Source: an uncultured Clostridia bacterium
GTDB lineage: Bacteria; Bacillota; Clostridia; Oscillospirales; Ruminococcaceae
Assembly: GCA_944386475.1 (NCBI GenBank)
Contig: CALXBH010000080.1
Span: 1-45,304, forward strand
DNA length: 45,304 bases
Reading direction: 5' to 3'
Both the position numbers and the translations under genes were made by a program. Shown here in pieces: positions 1-8,915 of this stretch (position 1 is its first letter; every line of letters begins with the position of its first letter). Below the pieces are notes generated by a model. The model worked only from the letters and a program-made list of their open reading frames with translations, was not told the origin of the DNA and searched no databases.

Positions 1-1310
1 TAGGGGTGCTGTATATTCTGGACGAGCCCTCCATCGGCCTGCACCAGCGGGACAACGACAAGCTGATCGCCACGTTAAAGCGCCTGCGGGATTTGGGAAA
101 CACCCTCATCGTGGTGGAGCATGACGAGGACACCATGTACGCCGCCGACTATATTGTAGACGTGGGGCCGGGCGCCGGCGTCCACGGGGGAGAGATCGTC
201 TGCGCCGGAACAGTGGATGATATTAAAGCCTGCGAGAATTCGATGACCGGCCAGTATTTAAGCGGCCGGAAGAAAATTCCCGTCCCCAAAGAGCGGCGGA
301 AGGGAAATGGCCAGCAGCTTGTCATTAAGGGAGCCGCCCAAAACAACCTGAAAAAAATCGACGTTTCGATCCCCTTGGGGACATTTACCTGTGTCACCGG
401 CGTGTCGGGGAGCGGAAAGTCCTCCTTTGTCAACGAGGTGGTCTATAAAACGCTGGCCGGAAAGCTCAACCGGGCCAGGATCAAGCCGGGAAAATACGAT
501 GAGATGCTGGGAATCGAAAACCTCGACAAGGTGATCGATATCGACCAGTCCCCCATCGGCCGCACGCCCCGTTCCAACCCGGCCACCTACACGGGGGTGT
601 TCACCGACATCCGGGAGGTATTTGCCCAGACCCAGGACGCCAAAGTCCGGGGTTATACCAGCGGCCGGTTTTCCTTTAACGTCAAAGGCGGCCGGTGCGA
701 AGCCTGCCAGGGAGACGGCATCATTAAAATTGAGATGCACTTTTTGCCGGATATTTTTGTCCCCTGCGAGGTGTGTAAAGGCAAGCGCTATAATCGGGAG
801 ACGCTGGAGGTTAAATACAAGGGCAAGACCATCTACGACGTGCTGGAAATGACGGTGGAGGAAGGCCTTCTGTTCTTTGAGCATATCCCCAAAATCAAGC
901 GGAAGCTGCAAACCCTTTATGATGTGGGGTTGGGCTATGTCAAGATCGGTCAGCCTGCCACCACCCTGTCGGGAGGCGAGGCCCAGCGGGTCAAGCTTGC
1001 CACCGAGCTTTCCAAGCGCAGCACCGGAAAGACCATTTATATCCTGGACGAGCCTACCACCGGCCTTCACACCGCCGATGTCCACAAGCTCATTGAGGTT
1101 TTGCAGCAGCTGGTGGACGCGGGCAATACGGTTTTGGTGATCGAACATAACCTAGATGTGATCAAAACAGCGGATTATCTCATCGATTTAGGGCCGGAAG
1201 GCGGCGACAAAGGCGGCAAGGTAGTGGTTACCGGAACCCCGGAACAGGTGGCCAAATGCCCAAAATCCTATACCGGATTATATTTAAAGCCGGTATTGGA
1301 CAAGATATAA
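1..1310 (+). CDS. uvrA: Excinuclease ABC subunit A, C-terminal part (5' truncated by window)
   Basis: UvrA is the DNA-damage sensing ATPase of nucleotide excision repair and works in the cytoplasm with UvrB. About 435 C-terminal residues are present; the full protein is usually about 940, so the start lies outside the window. The frame is already open at base 3 and enters in the Walker B of the first ABC module (ILDEPSIGL). Then follow the second Walker A (GVSGSGKS, near 390-430), the CxxC...CxxC zinc module near 700-790 ([16 protein letters not shown]), the ABC signature [12 protein letters not shown] and the second Walker [10 protein letters not shown]. It ends with TAA at 1308-1310. All motifs are intact. 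A separate promoter for rubredoxin follows within 15 bases. Confidence 0.97.
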   Translation, partial: GVLYILDEPSIGLHQRDNDKLIATLKRLRDLGNTLIVVEHDEDTMYAADYIVDVGPGAGVHGGEIVCAGTVDDIKACENSMTGQYLSGRKKIPVPKERRKGNGQQLVIKGAAQNNLKKIDVSIPLGTFTCVTGVSGSGKSSFVNEVVYKTLAGKLNRARIKPGKYDEMLGIENLDKVIDIDQSPIGRTPRSNPATYTGVFTDIREVFAQTQDAKVRGYTSGRFSFNVKGGRCEACQGDGIIKIEMHFLPDIFVPCEVCKGKRYNRETLEVKYKGKTIYDVLEMTVEEGLLFFEHIPKIKRKLQTLYDVGLGYVKIGQPATTLSGGEAQRVKLATELSKRSTGKTIYILDEPTTGLHTADVHKLIEVLQQLVDAGNTVLVIEHNLDVIKTADYLIDLGPEGGDKGGKVVVTGTPEQVAKCPKSYTGLYLKPVLDKI

Positions 1311-1321
1311 GCAAAAAGGGG

Positions 1322-1350
1322 TTTACAAAATCCCACCATTATGGTATATT
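1322..1350 (+). promoter_or_regulatory. Sigma-A-type promoter of rubredoxin
   Basis: TTTACA at 1322-1327 and TATATT at 1345-1350 are separated by exactly 17 bases and lie 32 bases upstream of the rubredoxin start. A ribosome binding site AAAGGGAGG follows. Confidence 0.6.
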
Positions 1351-1381
1351 TATATCAATATAAAAAGGGAGGTTTTGTGTT

Positions 1382-1540
1382 ATGCAGAAATATGTATGCA
1401 CCATTTGCGGTTATGTGTATGACCCTCAGGAAGGATGCGAAGATGCAGGCGTTGCCCCGGGTACGGCTTGGGAAGATGTTCCGGATGATTTTGTATGTCC
1501 TCTCTGCGGTGTCGGCAAAGACCAGTTTGAAGCGGAATAA
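1382..1540 (+). CDS. Rubredoxin
   Basis: A 52-residue rubredoxin, a small cytoplasmic one-electron carrier with a single iron bound by four cysteines. The translation starts [15 protein letters not shown] and contains the two knuckles CTICG (residues 6-10) and CPLCG (residues 39-43) with the usual PDDFVCP before the second. The length matches the family (about 52-54). The start ATG at 1382 has AAAGGGAGG about 9 bases upstream. It directly precedes a flavodiiron protein, for which rubredoxin is the classical electron donor, so the pair likely forms an O2- or NO-reducing chain. A terminator lies between the two genes, so they are probably not simply co-transcribed. The identification is firm. 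Confidence 0.96.
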   Translation: MQKYVCTICGYVYDPQEGCEDAGVAPGTAWEDVPDDFVCPLCGVGKDQFEAE

Positions 1541-1549
1541 GACGTTACA

Positions 1550-1590
1550 AAGGAAACCGCCGAGGGAAACAACCAGGCGGTTTCCTTTTT
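1550..1590 (+). terminator. Rho-independent terminator after rubredoxin
   Basis: A 12-bp stem (AAGGAAACCGCC at 1550-1561 with GGCGGTTTCCTT at 1576-1587) with a 14-base loop, followed by a T run. Confidence 0.85.
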
Positions 1591-1668
1591 GAGTTGGCGC
1601 TTTGTGTCAGATACAGCCTAAAAGCAGCAACCAGGAAACATATACTATACAAGGAAAGGAAAAAACAT

Positions 1669-2871
1669 ATGGGCGTTATGAAAATTACGGACAGCATCAC
1701 TTCGGTGGGGGTATTAAACCCCAACATGCGGGTGTTTGACATTGTCATGCGCACGGAGTTTGGTACCAGCTATAATTCCTATTTAGTTAAAGGCAGCGAA
1801 AAAACTGCTTTGATCGAAGCGTCCCATCCCCGCTTTTTTGAATATTTGCGGGATAACATCAGCGGGATTGCGGACATCGGCAAAATCGATTATCTGGTGA
1901 TGAATCACAACGAACCGGATCATTCCGGCTCCATTGAAAAGCTGCTGGAATTAAACCCGGAGCTGACGATTCTGGTCTCTCAGGCCGGTTCGCTGTATTT
2001 AAAAAATATCGTCAACCGCGCTGACATGAAAGTCCAGGTGGTGAAAGACGGCGATCAGGTATCTTTAGGGGACAAAACCCTGCATTTCATCAACGCGCCG
2101 TTTTTGCACTGGCCGGACTCCATGTTTACCTGGTGCCCGGAGGAAAAAGCTCTGTTTTCCTGCGACTTTTTGGGCTGCCATTACTGCGAACCTCAGATGA
2201 TCGACACAAAAATCCCTTATCCCAAGGCGTATGAGCAGGCTTTTGAGGAGTATTACCAGGCGATTTTTGGCCCCTTTAAGCCCTATGTCCTCAAAGGGCT
2301 GGAGAAAATCAAGGATCTGCCCATTGAATACTGCTGCGTCAGCCACGGCCCTGTGCTGACTAAGGACTGCCGGCTGAAAGAGGCGATGGACAAATACCGG
2401 GAGTGGAGCACGCCTAAGGCAAAGGAGCATAAGAGCATCCCGGTCTTTTACTGCTCGGCTTATGGGAATACCGGCCGGCTGGCGGGCGCGATTGCCGAAG
2501 GGATCCGGGAGGCCCTGCCCGACGCCGCGGTGGAGACCTTTGATATCATCGAGCATGATATGGGGAAACTGGGCGCTTTGTTAAACGAGTCGGATGCCTT
2601 TTTGATCGGCTCGCCCACCCTCAATCGGGATGCGGTTCCGCCGGTGTGGAACCTGTTGGCTCACGTTGACGCGGTCAACATCCAAAAGCGGCCGGTAGCG
2701 CTGTTCGGCTCCTACGGCTGGAGCGGGGAAGCGGTGAAAAACCTTTCCGCCCGGCTGAAAGATTTAAAGGTGAATCTGTTTGAAAAGGATTTCCGGGTGG
2801 TGTTCGTCCCCACCGAACAGGATCTGGAGGCGGCCAAGGCTTTCGGTAAGGAGTTCGCCCAGAGCCTGTAA
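1669..2871 (+). CDS. fprA: Flavodiiron protein (A-type flavoprotein)
   Basis: A 400-residue cytoplasmic O2/NO reductase of the flavodiiron family, which protects anaerobes from oxygen or nitric oxide. The N-terminal half is a metallo-beta-lactamase-like diiron domain with HNEPDH (residues 80-85) as the HxExDH ligand motif, then FLHWPDSMFTW and LFSCDFLGCHYC. The C-terminal part from about residue 255 is a flavodoxin domain with the FMN phosphate loop SAYGNTGRLA and the later segment FGSYGWSGEA. The length is normal for the two-domain class. I chose the ATG at 1669 because AAGGAAAGG precedes it at good distance; a longer in-frame TTG start at 1594 lies just behind the rubredoxin terminator and adds no conserved residues. 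Electrons probably come from the rubredoxin encoded upstream. Confidence 0.94.
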   Translation: MGVMKITDSITSVGVLNPNMRVFDIVMRTEFGTSYNSYLVKGSEKTALIEASHPRFFEYLRDNISGIADIGKIDYLVMNHNEPDHSGSIEKLLELNPELTILVSQAGSLYLKNIVNRADMKVQVVKDGDQVSLGDKTLHFINAPFLHWPDSMFTWCPEEKALFSCDFLGCHYCEPQMIDTKIPYPKAYEQAFEEYYQAIFGPFKPYVLKGLEKIKDLPIEYCCVSHGPVLTKDCRLKEAMDKYREWSTPKAKEHKSIPVFYCSAYGNTGRLAGAIAEGIREALPDAAVETFDIIEHDMGKLGALLNESDAFLIGSPTLNRDAVPPVWNLLAHVDAVNIQKRPVALFGSYGWSGEAVKNLSARLKDLKVNLFEKDFRVVFVPTEQDLEAAKAFGKEFAQSL

Positions 2872-2932
2872 GGCGGTAAAAAGGACACTGTCATACTTTG
2901 GCTACACGGAGCTTAGAGGGGATGGAGAAAGT

Positions 2933-3127
2933 ATGTCAGAGGAAGAATTGCGCGCTATGCGTGAATTAGACGAATTGTCCGAAAAAGCGGGTGGATTTGT
3001 ATTTCCAGCTTCCTCCGATGAGGTACATTATGACTATCGAAAAATCTCCGAGTATTGTAAGCAGAAAAAGATCGATCCCCAGGATCTTACGATCCGGGAA
3101 CTGCAGCAGTTTATTGTTTCACGATAG
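2933..3127 (+). CDS. Small acidic protein of unknown function (64 aa)
   Basis: I do not recognise a family. The protein starts MSEEELRAMRELDEL, is charged and looks mostly helical, with a C-terminal IRELQQFIVSR. There is no signal peptide, membrane segment or cysteine cluster. A purine-rich stretch (AGAGGGGATGGAGAAAG) before the ATG at 2933 can serve as ribosome binding site. The reading frame extends upstream into fprA, but codons before 2933 do not look like protein. It lies 61 bases behind fprA with no terminator between, so co-transcription is possible. Confidence 0.55.
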   Translation: MSEEELRAMRELDELSEKAGGFVFPASSDEVHYDYRKISEYCKQKKIDPQDLTIRELQQFIVSR

Positions 3128-3182
3128 GTTTTGCCAATGCTGACTGATCATGAAACGCTTTTGTAGTAAAGGTGGATGCCTT

Positions 3183-3415
3183 GTGTATGTTATCCTCGAA
3201 GATGCAAAGATTCTAAACAGCGACGAGGTTGGAAAATTGCTGAAAGAATACTATGAAAAATTCGGCGAACAGTTTGTTAGATTCAACTATACGGATTTTC
3301 AAGGGGACGGAAAAAACGAGCGGCGGAGTTTTATTTAGAAGCCCTTCGGGAAGCCGTAAAGAAAGATACCCCTACCCATTTCAGCAAAAATCCCTATGAA
3401 TTTTTTGGACACTAA
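3183..3415 (+). pseudogene. Small unknown gene interrupted by a -1 frameshift at an A6 run
   Basis: Translation from GTG 3183 (AAAGGTGG upstream) gives a plausible protein through ...EQFVRFNYTDFQGDGKN and then stops at 3336-3338. In the -1 frame the protein-like sequence continues as AAEFYLEALREAVKKDT and ends ...KNPYEFFGH with TAA at 3413-3415. The join lies at AAAAAAC (3311-3317), which in the upstream frame reads A AAA AAC, a heptamer of the -1 slippery type. A joined product would be about 77 residues. It may be a decayed gene, a sequencing or assembly error in the A run, or programmed frameshifting. I do not recognise the family. Confidence 0.5.
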
Positions 3416-3485
3416 GATCGTTTTTTTCAGAGCGATGACGGTAAAGGATGTGTCGTGTTTTACAAAGCCGCCATCCAAAACACAA

Positions 3486-3522
3486 AATGCCGCCCATATC
3501 CTATGGGCGGCATTCTGCTTTT
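3486..3522 (+). terminator. Strong hairpin terminator
   Basis: A perfect 13-bp stem (AATGCCGCCCATA at 3486-3498, TATGGGCGGCATT at 3502-3514) with a 3-base loop, followed by CTGCTTTT. It separates the frameshifted small gene from the acetyltransferase. Confidence 0.8.
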
Positions 3523-3556
3523 AAATAAATCTGGCAAAAAGAAAGGAGCCTGATCG

Positions 3557-3967
3557 GTGGACATCCATATTGCTACAGCCGGTTTAAAAGACGCGGAGGA
3601 GCTGGCTTTGCGTGACAAGCACATCAGCAGAAAGGAACTGGAAAGCTGCCTGGCATTGGGCCGGATCTATCTGGCGAAAGAGGGGGACAAGCTGATCGGA
3701 TGGCTTCGGTACGGGCTTTTTTGGGACAACACCCCTTTCCTCAACATGCTGTATGTTATGAAAGAGCACCGGGGAAGGGGATGCGGCAGCAAGCTGCTTA
3801 CCTATTGGGAGGAACAGATGGCCGCTAAGGGATACACCGTGGTCATGACCTCCACCCAAGCGGCGGAACAAAGCCAGCAGTTTTATGATAAGCATGGCTA
3901 CCAGGCGGTGGGGGGATTTTTCCCGCATGCCGAACCTTATGAGCTCATCTTGTTAAAAAGATTGTGA
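3557..3967 (+). CDS. GNAT-family N-acetyltransferase
   Basis: A 136-residue cytoplasmic acetyltransferase of the GNAT fold that would move an acetyl group from acetyl-CoA to an unknown amine. The acetyl-CoA binding motif A is seen as LYVMKEHRGRGCGSKLL (the R/Q-x-x-G-x-G/A signature), preceded by the strand that contains GWLRYGLFWDN and followed by a typical C-terminal FYDKHGYQAVGGF. The length is usual for a single-domain GNAT. The GTG start at 3557 has AAAGGAG about 9 bases upstream. The gene stands alone after a strong terminator. The substrate cannot be read from the sequence. Confidence 0.88.
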   Translation: MDIHIATAGLKDAEELALRDKHISRKELESCLALGRIYLAKEGDKLIGWLRYGLFWDNTPFLNMLYVMKEHRGRGCGSKLLTYWEEQMAAKGYTVVMTSTQAAEQSQQFYDKHGYQAVGGFFPHAEPYELILLKRL

Positions 3968-4122
3968 CCCGAATACGCCCATATCCCCTTGGCAGAACAT
4001 CCGCCTTTTATCAATAACACTGGATTTTTTGGCTGATCCTCAAAATTTTATAAATATTTGGGGCAAAACGGCGGATAGTAGTAATATGCTCAGCAGAAAA
4101 TCAGGGAAAGGGGAAATCGCGT

Positions 4123-4671
4123 TTGGATGGGGCGTGGGTCAATACGGTGATACTGATGGGGGATGATTGGCATCAGTCGATCCGCCAGCATATACTCCGG
4201 CAGTTAAGGCCATATTTCCATGTGATCGCAGTAGGGGGCGGCAAAGCCATTGAAACAGGTCAGGGGAAACGGCTGCTTTTTATCGACGCCGAAGGCCTGC
4301 AAAATATTGATTTGGAGGGCGCGGCCGTGGTGCTGGGGCCTAAAGCCAAGCTGTTAAAAACCAGCCGCATTGCTTCCAGCTGTTATATTGTGGCGGATTC
4401 CGCCAATTTAAAGCAGCTGGCGTGGCTGTCCGGGAAAAATTTAAAAACCATCTCCTGCGGCCTTTCCCAAAAGGACACCCTGACGGTTTCCAGCCGGAAG
4501 GAGGAAAGCTGCGCTGTGTCCCTGCAAAGGACATTAAAAATCTGCCGGAAAGAGCTGGAGCCCATGGAACTGCTGGTCTCCTGCGAGGGAGAGAAGGACG
4601 CTTATCCCATCCTGGCGGCCGCCGCCTGCACCCTGCTGACCGGTGCTTACGAAAAAGCGCTTCTTCATTAA
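4123..4671 (+). CDS. Conserved-looking hypothetical protein (182 aa)
   Basis: I recognise no family with confidence. The protein has alternating hydrophobic strands and Gly-rich turns (HVIAVGGGKA near residue 38, AAVVLGPKAKLL near 68), which suggests an alpha/beta cytoplasmic protein. A segment around NLKTISCGLSQKDTLTVSS followed by VSLQR faintly recalls the region after the central domain of Mur-ligase-like proteins, but that is only an impression. The start is uncertain: TTG at 4123 has AAAGGGG upstream, and an internal ATG (residue 12) is the alternative. It is followed after 50 bases by another small gene in the same direction. Confidence 0.6.
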   Translation: MDGAWVNTVILMGDDWHQSIRQHILRQLRPYFHVIAVGGGKAIETGQGKRLLFIDAEGLQNIDLEGAAVVLGPKAKLLKTSRIASSCYIVADSANLKQLAWLSGKNLKTISCGLSQKDTLTVSSRKEESCAVSLQRTLKICRKELEPMELLVSCEGEKDAYPILAAAACTLLTGAYEKALLH

Positions 4672-4721
4672 ATCGGATAGAAATAATAAAAGAAAAACGC
4701 TGACAGAAAAGGTGAGGACAG

Positions 4722-4979
4722 ATGAAACGTTTGTATTTTATGGGCGGGCATAAACGGGCCGCCGCAGCCCTCCTGTTTGGGGAACAAGAAGATTTTCAGG
4801 AGGAAGACTATCAAAAATACCAGGAGCTGGAGGTCGTTTTGCATCAAGACGGCCGTTTTTCCGTATGGGGGAATCTTACGGAGGACGCCGACCTTTTGCG
4901 GGACACCAAGCCTGACAAGCAGGGAGTGATCGCAAAGCTTTTGCCGCTGGCGGATGAGGTTTTGGAGGAAGAGGAATAG
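4722..4979 (+). CDS. Small acidic hypothetical protein (85 aa)
   Basis: No family is recognised. The protein opens MKRLYFMGGHKRAAAALL and becomes strongly acidic, ending EVLEEEE. AAAAGGTGAGG lies about 5-8 bases upstream of the ATG, a good ribosome binding site. It probably belongs to the same transcription unit as the 182-residue gene upstream. There are no membrane segments or cysteines. Confidence 0.6.
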   Translation: MKRLYFMGGHKRAAAALLFGEQEDFQEEDYQKYQELEVVLHQDGRFSVWGNLTEDADLLRDTKPDKQGVIAKLLPLADEVLEEEE

Positions 4980-5124
4980 CGTTTTTTCATAAGATTCCAA
5001 AAAAGCAGTGGAACTATTCCCCTAAATATGCTACTATAAATCTATTAGGGCTTGTATGCAATGATAATGTAAGGGGTTCTGTAAGGATTTTTCACGCGGG
5101 ATCCCTGGATGGGAGTGACTTATT

Positions 5125-6402
5125 ATGACCAACGTCCAGTTGGGCGAGAAGCTGGCAGAGGGCGTTTATTTTAACACCATTGCCGACGACCGCTATAAAA
5201 CCGACCGCATTTCGGTGAATCTTCTGCTGCCGTTAGACAGCGGGACGGCTTCGGAAAACGCCGTGCTGCCTTTTATTTTGCGCAAGGGCTATCGGGAGTG
5301 CCCGGATTTTACCCAGTTAAACCGCCGGTTAAACGAGCTGTACGGCGCTTATCTGGGGGCGGATGTGCGCAAGATCGGGGACAACCAGGTGCTTAATCTT
5401 TCCATTTCGTCTATTGATGATGCCTATGCCCTGGAAGGGGAGCCGATGGTGGAGGAGTTAAGCGGAATCTTAGCCGGTTTGCTGGTGGATCCCAACATGC
5501 CCGGCGGGCAGTTTGACCCTAAAGAATTTGAGCTGGAAAAACAGTATTTAATTGATACCATTGAAAGCGAGATCAATGAAAAGCGCGCCTTTGCTTTAAG
5601 CCGGGCCCAAAGTTTGCTCTGCCGGGACGAGCCTTATGGCCAAAACCGTTACGGCAGCCTGGAGCAGGCAAAAGCGCTGACGGTGGAGCAGGCGTCCGCA
5701 GCTTACCGGCGGGTGCTGAGCACCGCCCAGGTGGAGATTTTGTTTGTGGGCTGCGGGAATCCGGAACCGGCAAAGCGCCGCTTTGCCCAGGCGTTTGCTA
5801 ATGTAGACAGGAAAGACTGTGTCTCCATCCAGTCCAAAGTGGTAAACGACATCCGGGATGTCCAAAAGGTGACCGAGCGGTACCAGGTGGCCCAGTCCAA
5901 GATGGTATTGGGCTTTCGGCTCAAGGAAAAAGCAGAGGAAAAACAGCTGGACGCGCTGCGCCTGATGGTTTCCCTGTACGGCGGGACGCCGATTTCTAAG
6001 CTGTTTGTCCACGTCCGGGAGGAAATGAGCCTTTGTTATTACTGCGCCGCCCGTTTTGACCGGATTAAAAACATCATGCTGGTGGACTGCGGCGTGGAAA
6101 AAGAGAATATTGAAAAGGCGGAAAAGGAGATTTTGCATCAGCTTGATGCCATCCGCCAAAACGACTTTACCGACGAAGAACTGGAAAACACCCGCTTAAG
6201 CCTGCGCAACAACTTCCGCACCGTGGGGGACAGCCCCTCTAGTATGGAGGGCTGGTATTTAGGCCAGCGGTGCTCGGGCACGGCCTGCGCGCCGGAGGAG
6301 GAAGCCGCCCGCCTGGATCAGGTGACCCGGGAAGAGGTGGTACAGGCCGCCCAGAACGTGGAGCTTCAGCTTGTCTATGTATTAACCGGGATGGAGGAAT
6401 AA
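5125..6402 (+). CDS. yfmF: M16-family protein without zinc motif, YfmF-like
   Basis: A 425-residue protein of the M16 (insulinase/PqqL-like) fold. It lacks the HxxEH zinc-binding motif expected in the first 80 residues, so it is probably the non-catalytic partner. It is followed after 3 bases by a second M16 protein that does have the motif. This inactive plus active pair matches YfmF and YfmH, which in Bacillus subtilis are linked to 5-aminopentanol modification of elongation factor P. That link is known for the family and not shown here; no efp gene lies in the window. The ATG start at 5125 follows TGGGAGTGACTT. The later region SKLFVHVREEMSLCYYCAAR is the typical C-terminal R/Y-containing substrate segment of M16 enzymes. 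Confidence 0.85.
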   Translation: MTNVQLGEKLAEGVYFNTIADDRYKTDRISVNLLLPLDSGTASENAVLPFILRKGYRECPDFTQLNRRLNELYGAYLGADVRKIGDNQVLNLSISSIDDAYALEGEPMVEELSGILAGLLVDPNMPGGQFDPKEFELEKQYLIDTIESEINEKRAFALSRAQSLLCRDEPYGQNRYGSLEQAKALTVEQASAAYRRVLSTAQVEILFVGCGNPEPAKRRFAQAFANVDRKDCVSIQSKVVNDIRDVQKVTERYQVAQSKMVLGFRLKEKAEEKQLDALRLMVSLYGGTPISKLFVHVREEMSLCYYCAARFDRIKNIMLVDCGVEKENIEKAEKEILHQLDAIRQNDFTDEELENTRLSLRNNFRTVGDSPSSMEGWYLGQRCSGTACAPEEEAARLDQVTREEVVQAAQNVELQLVYVLTGMEE

Positions 6403-6405
6403 AAG

Positions 6406-7701
6406 ATGAATCCGATCAGCAAGGAATCCGTTGTAAAAAATGAACGCCTGCGGGAGGAATTTTTGAAAATCGACCATCCCAGCGGTTTGACCATCTACCT
6501 GTATCCCATGAAAGGATACAGCTCTGCCTATGCTTTGTTCGGCACCAACTACGGTTCGATCGACACCACCTTTAAAACCCAGGACGACCCGGATTTTGTC
6601 ACCGTGCCGGAGGGCATCGCCCATTTTTTGGAGCACAAGCTGTTTGAAAGCGAAGACGGGGACGCGTTTACCCTGTTTGCGGCTACCGGCGCTTCCGCCA
6701 ACGCCTTTACGAGCTTTGACAGAACCTGCTACCTGTTTTCCACCACCGATAATTTTGAGCAGTCCCTGGACGCGCTGTTAACCTTTGTCCAGTCCCCTTA
6801 CTTTACCAAAGAGACGGTGGAAAAAGAGCAGGGAATCATCGGGCAGGAGATCCGCATGTACGACGACGCCCCCGACTGGCGGGTGTTTTTTAACCTGCTG
6901 GGCGCGCTGTATCACAATCATCCGGTGCGCATCGACATCGCCGGAACCACCGACAGCATCGCGCAGATCGACGATCAGCTTTTATACCGCTGCTACCACA
7001 CCTTTTATAACCTGAGCAACATGACCCTGGCGGTGACCGGTAATTTTGATCTGGAAACGGCTAAAAAGGTGATTGAGCGCCGGATTCCCACCGATGTCAA
7101 AAAGGTGGAGATCCAGCGCAAAACCGAGGAAGAGCCTTTGACGGTGGTGAAAAACTCGGTAGAACAGGATCTGGAGGTTGCTGTGCCCTTGTTCCACATC
7201 GGCTTTAAGGAGCAGCCGCTGGAGGGGAAAGAGCTGTTAAAGACCCAGGTGACCGGCGAGCTTTTGCTGGAGCTGATCGCCGGCGAGGGAAGCTCTCTCT
7301 ACCGGGAGCTTTACGACGAGGGGCTTATCAACGCGGAGTTCGGCACCGAGGTGATGACCGGCCGCGGCTATTACTGCGAGATTTTTGCGGGAGAAAGCCG
7401 GGATCCGAAAGCGGTTTACGAAAAGATCAAACAGGAACTTCGGCGCTTAAAAGAACAGGACATCCAGGAGTCGGAGTTTGAGCGGGCCCGCAAACTGATT
7501 TACGGCCGCTATGTCCGGGGCTTTAACGATGTGGAAAACGTGGCTGGCGCGCTGGTGTCCGCTCACTTTATGGGTGTGAGCGTCTATGACGCTATTGAGA
7601 TCGTCGCGGCTTTAAGTTTTCAGGATGTGGTTTCCTATCTGAACACCCATTTTGATGAAGAGCATTCCGCTATTTCTGTGGTCAACCCCCGTAAAGCGTA
7701 A
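6406..7701 (+). CDS. yfmH: M16-family zinc peptidase, YfmH-like
   Basis: A 431-residue M16 metallopeptidase with the inverted zinc motif HFLEH at residues 73-77 in the context GIAHFLEHKLFE, and a downstream glutamate in EQGIIGQEIRMYDD near residue 148 as third ligand. The C-terminal half contains LYRELYDEGLINAEF, matching the R/Y pair region of the family. It starts 3 bases after the YfmF-like gene, so the two are translationally linked and probably form a heterodimer. Together they resemble the B. subtilis yfmFH pair associated with EF-P modification. It is predicted to be cytoplasmic, with no signal peptide. lgt follows after 41 bases. Confidence 0.9.
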   Translation: MNPISKESVVKNERLREEFLKIDHPSGLTIYLYPMKGYSSAYALFGTNYGSIDTTFKTQDDPDFVTVPEGIAHFLEHKLFESEDGDAFTLFAATGASANAFTSFDRTCYLFSTTDNFEQSLDALLTFVQSPYFTKETVEKEQGIIGQEIRMYDDAPDWRVFFNLLGALYHNHPVRIDIAGTTDSIAQIDDQLLYRCYHTFYNLSNMTLAVTGNFDLETAKKVIERRIPTDVKKVEIQRKTEEEPLTVVKNSVEQDLEVAVPLFHIGFKEQPLEGKELLKTQVTGELLLELIAGEGSSLYRELYDEGLINAEFGTEVMTGRGYYCEIFAGESRDPKAVYEKIKQELRRLKEQDIQESEFERARKLIYGRYVRGFNDVENVAGALVSAHFMGVSVYDAIEIVAALSFQDVVSYLNTHFDEEHSAISVVNPRKA

Positions 7702-7742
7702 CCGCTTTACGGGATAAGACTGTTTGAAGGAGGTACATATAC

Positions 7743-8915
7743 TTGGAGAATACAGTGGCGTTTCCCGGCCTGGGATTAGAATTTACGCTGCCCCGTACGG
7801 CCTTTACCATCTTTGGGCTAGAGGTTCAGTGGTATGGCGTCATCATTGCCGCAGGCTTTGTTTTAGCGCTGCTTTACGGCCTTTGGCGGGCCAAAGGGCT
7901 GGGGCTGGATGCCGACCGGGTGATCGACGTGGCCATCGGCGGCTTAATCGGCGGGATCATCGGTGCGCGGTTATATTATGTTATCTTCAGCTGGAACGAG
8001 TTTTCCTATGATCTTGTTTCCATCTTCCGCATCTGGGACGGAGGCCTTGCCATTTACGGCGGAATTATCGGTGGGGTGCTGGTGGGTTCTCTGGTGGCTA
8101 AATGGCGTAAAGTAAAACTCCTTCCCATGTTTGATATGGCAGGAATGGGCTTTTTAATTGGTCAGGGCATCGGCCGGTGGGGCAACTTTTTCAATGTGGA
8201 AGCCTTCGGCTGCAACACCACCTTGCCCTGGGGGATGACGAGCGAAAGAATTCAGGATTATCTGACTGCCCATGCCAGCCGGCTGGAGAGCATCGGCATG
8301 ACGGTGGATCCCACTCAACCGGTTCATCCCACCTTTTTATATGAATCGATCTGGTGTCTGCTGGGCTTTTTGCTGCTTCATTTCTATTTTAAACACCGGC
8401 GTTTTGACGGTGAGATTGGACTGATGTATCTCGCCTGGTATGGGTTGGGTCGTTCTGTTATCGAGGGACTGCGCACCGACCCGCTGACCATCGGCACCAT
8501 CCGGGTTTCCCAGCTGTTGGCGGTGCTGCTGGTGATCGCCTCGGTGATTACCTGGATTATCGTGCGGCTGAAGATCCGCGGGGCCCATGACCCCAATTAT
8601 CTCCCGCTGTATGTCACCACCGAGGAGAGCAAGCAGCTGTTAGCCCAAGCGGAGGAACAGCGGAAAAAAAGCAAGATGAGAACGAAAAAAGCAAAGGTTT
8701 CCGAGGACGCGCCGTTAACAGAGAGCGAGCATATCCTCGCTTCCGACCCGGAAACCCAGGCAGAAAAGGACGCTGCCAATGGACAGGAACCGCAGGAGTC
8801 CACGGATCAGGAGCCTGCGGAGCAAAAAGCAGCACCGGCGGAAGATTCGGTGAAGGCAGAGGATTCCCCGAAGGATACAAAACAGGATACAGACAACGGT
8901 AAGGAGGAAGCATAA
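7743..8915 (+). CDS. lgt: Prolipoprotein diacylglyceryl transferase with long acidic tail
   Basis: Lgt moves a diacylglyceryl group from phosphatidylglycerol to the lipobox cysteine of prelipoproteins, at the outer face of the membrane. The family signature GRWGNFFNVEAFG is present, as are the hydrophobic segments around GLIGGIIGARLYYVIF and WDGGLAIYGGIIGG. The core covers about residues 1-290. A further roughly 95 residues form a hydrophilic tail, first Lys-rich (RKKSKMRTKKAK) and then rich in Glu, Asp, Gln, Ala and Pro, predicted to be disordered. The start is TTG at 7743, with AAGGAGG 9 bases upstream. folD starts on the base after the stop codon. Lgt serves the many lipoproteins encoded further downstream. 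Confidence 0.95.
   Translation: MENTVAFPGLGLEFTLPRTAFTIFGLEVQWYGVIIAAGFVLALLYGLWRAKGLGLDADRVIDVAIGGLIGGIIGARLYYVIFSWNEFSYDLVSIFRIWDGGLAIYGGIIGGVLVGSLVAKWRKVKLLPMFDMAGMGFLIGQGIGRWGNFFNVEAFGCNTTLPWGMTSERIQDYLTAHASRLESIGMTVDPTQPVHPTFLYESIWCLLGFLLLHFYFKHRRFDGEIGLMYLAWYGLGRSVIEGLRTDPLTIGTIRVSQLLAVLLVIASVITWIIVRLKIRGAHDPNYLPLYVTTEESKQLLAQAEEQRKKSKMRTKKAKVSEDAPLTESEHILASDPETQAEKDAANGQEPQESTDQEPAEQKAAPAEDSVKAEDSPKDTKQDTDNGKEEA

Noticed and set aside
1341..1592. 83-residue + strand frame over rubredoxin
   Set aside because: Wrong frame; rubredoxin in the neighbouring frame has all four cysteines, and this frame runs through the terminator.
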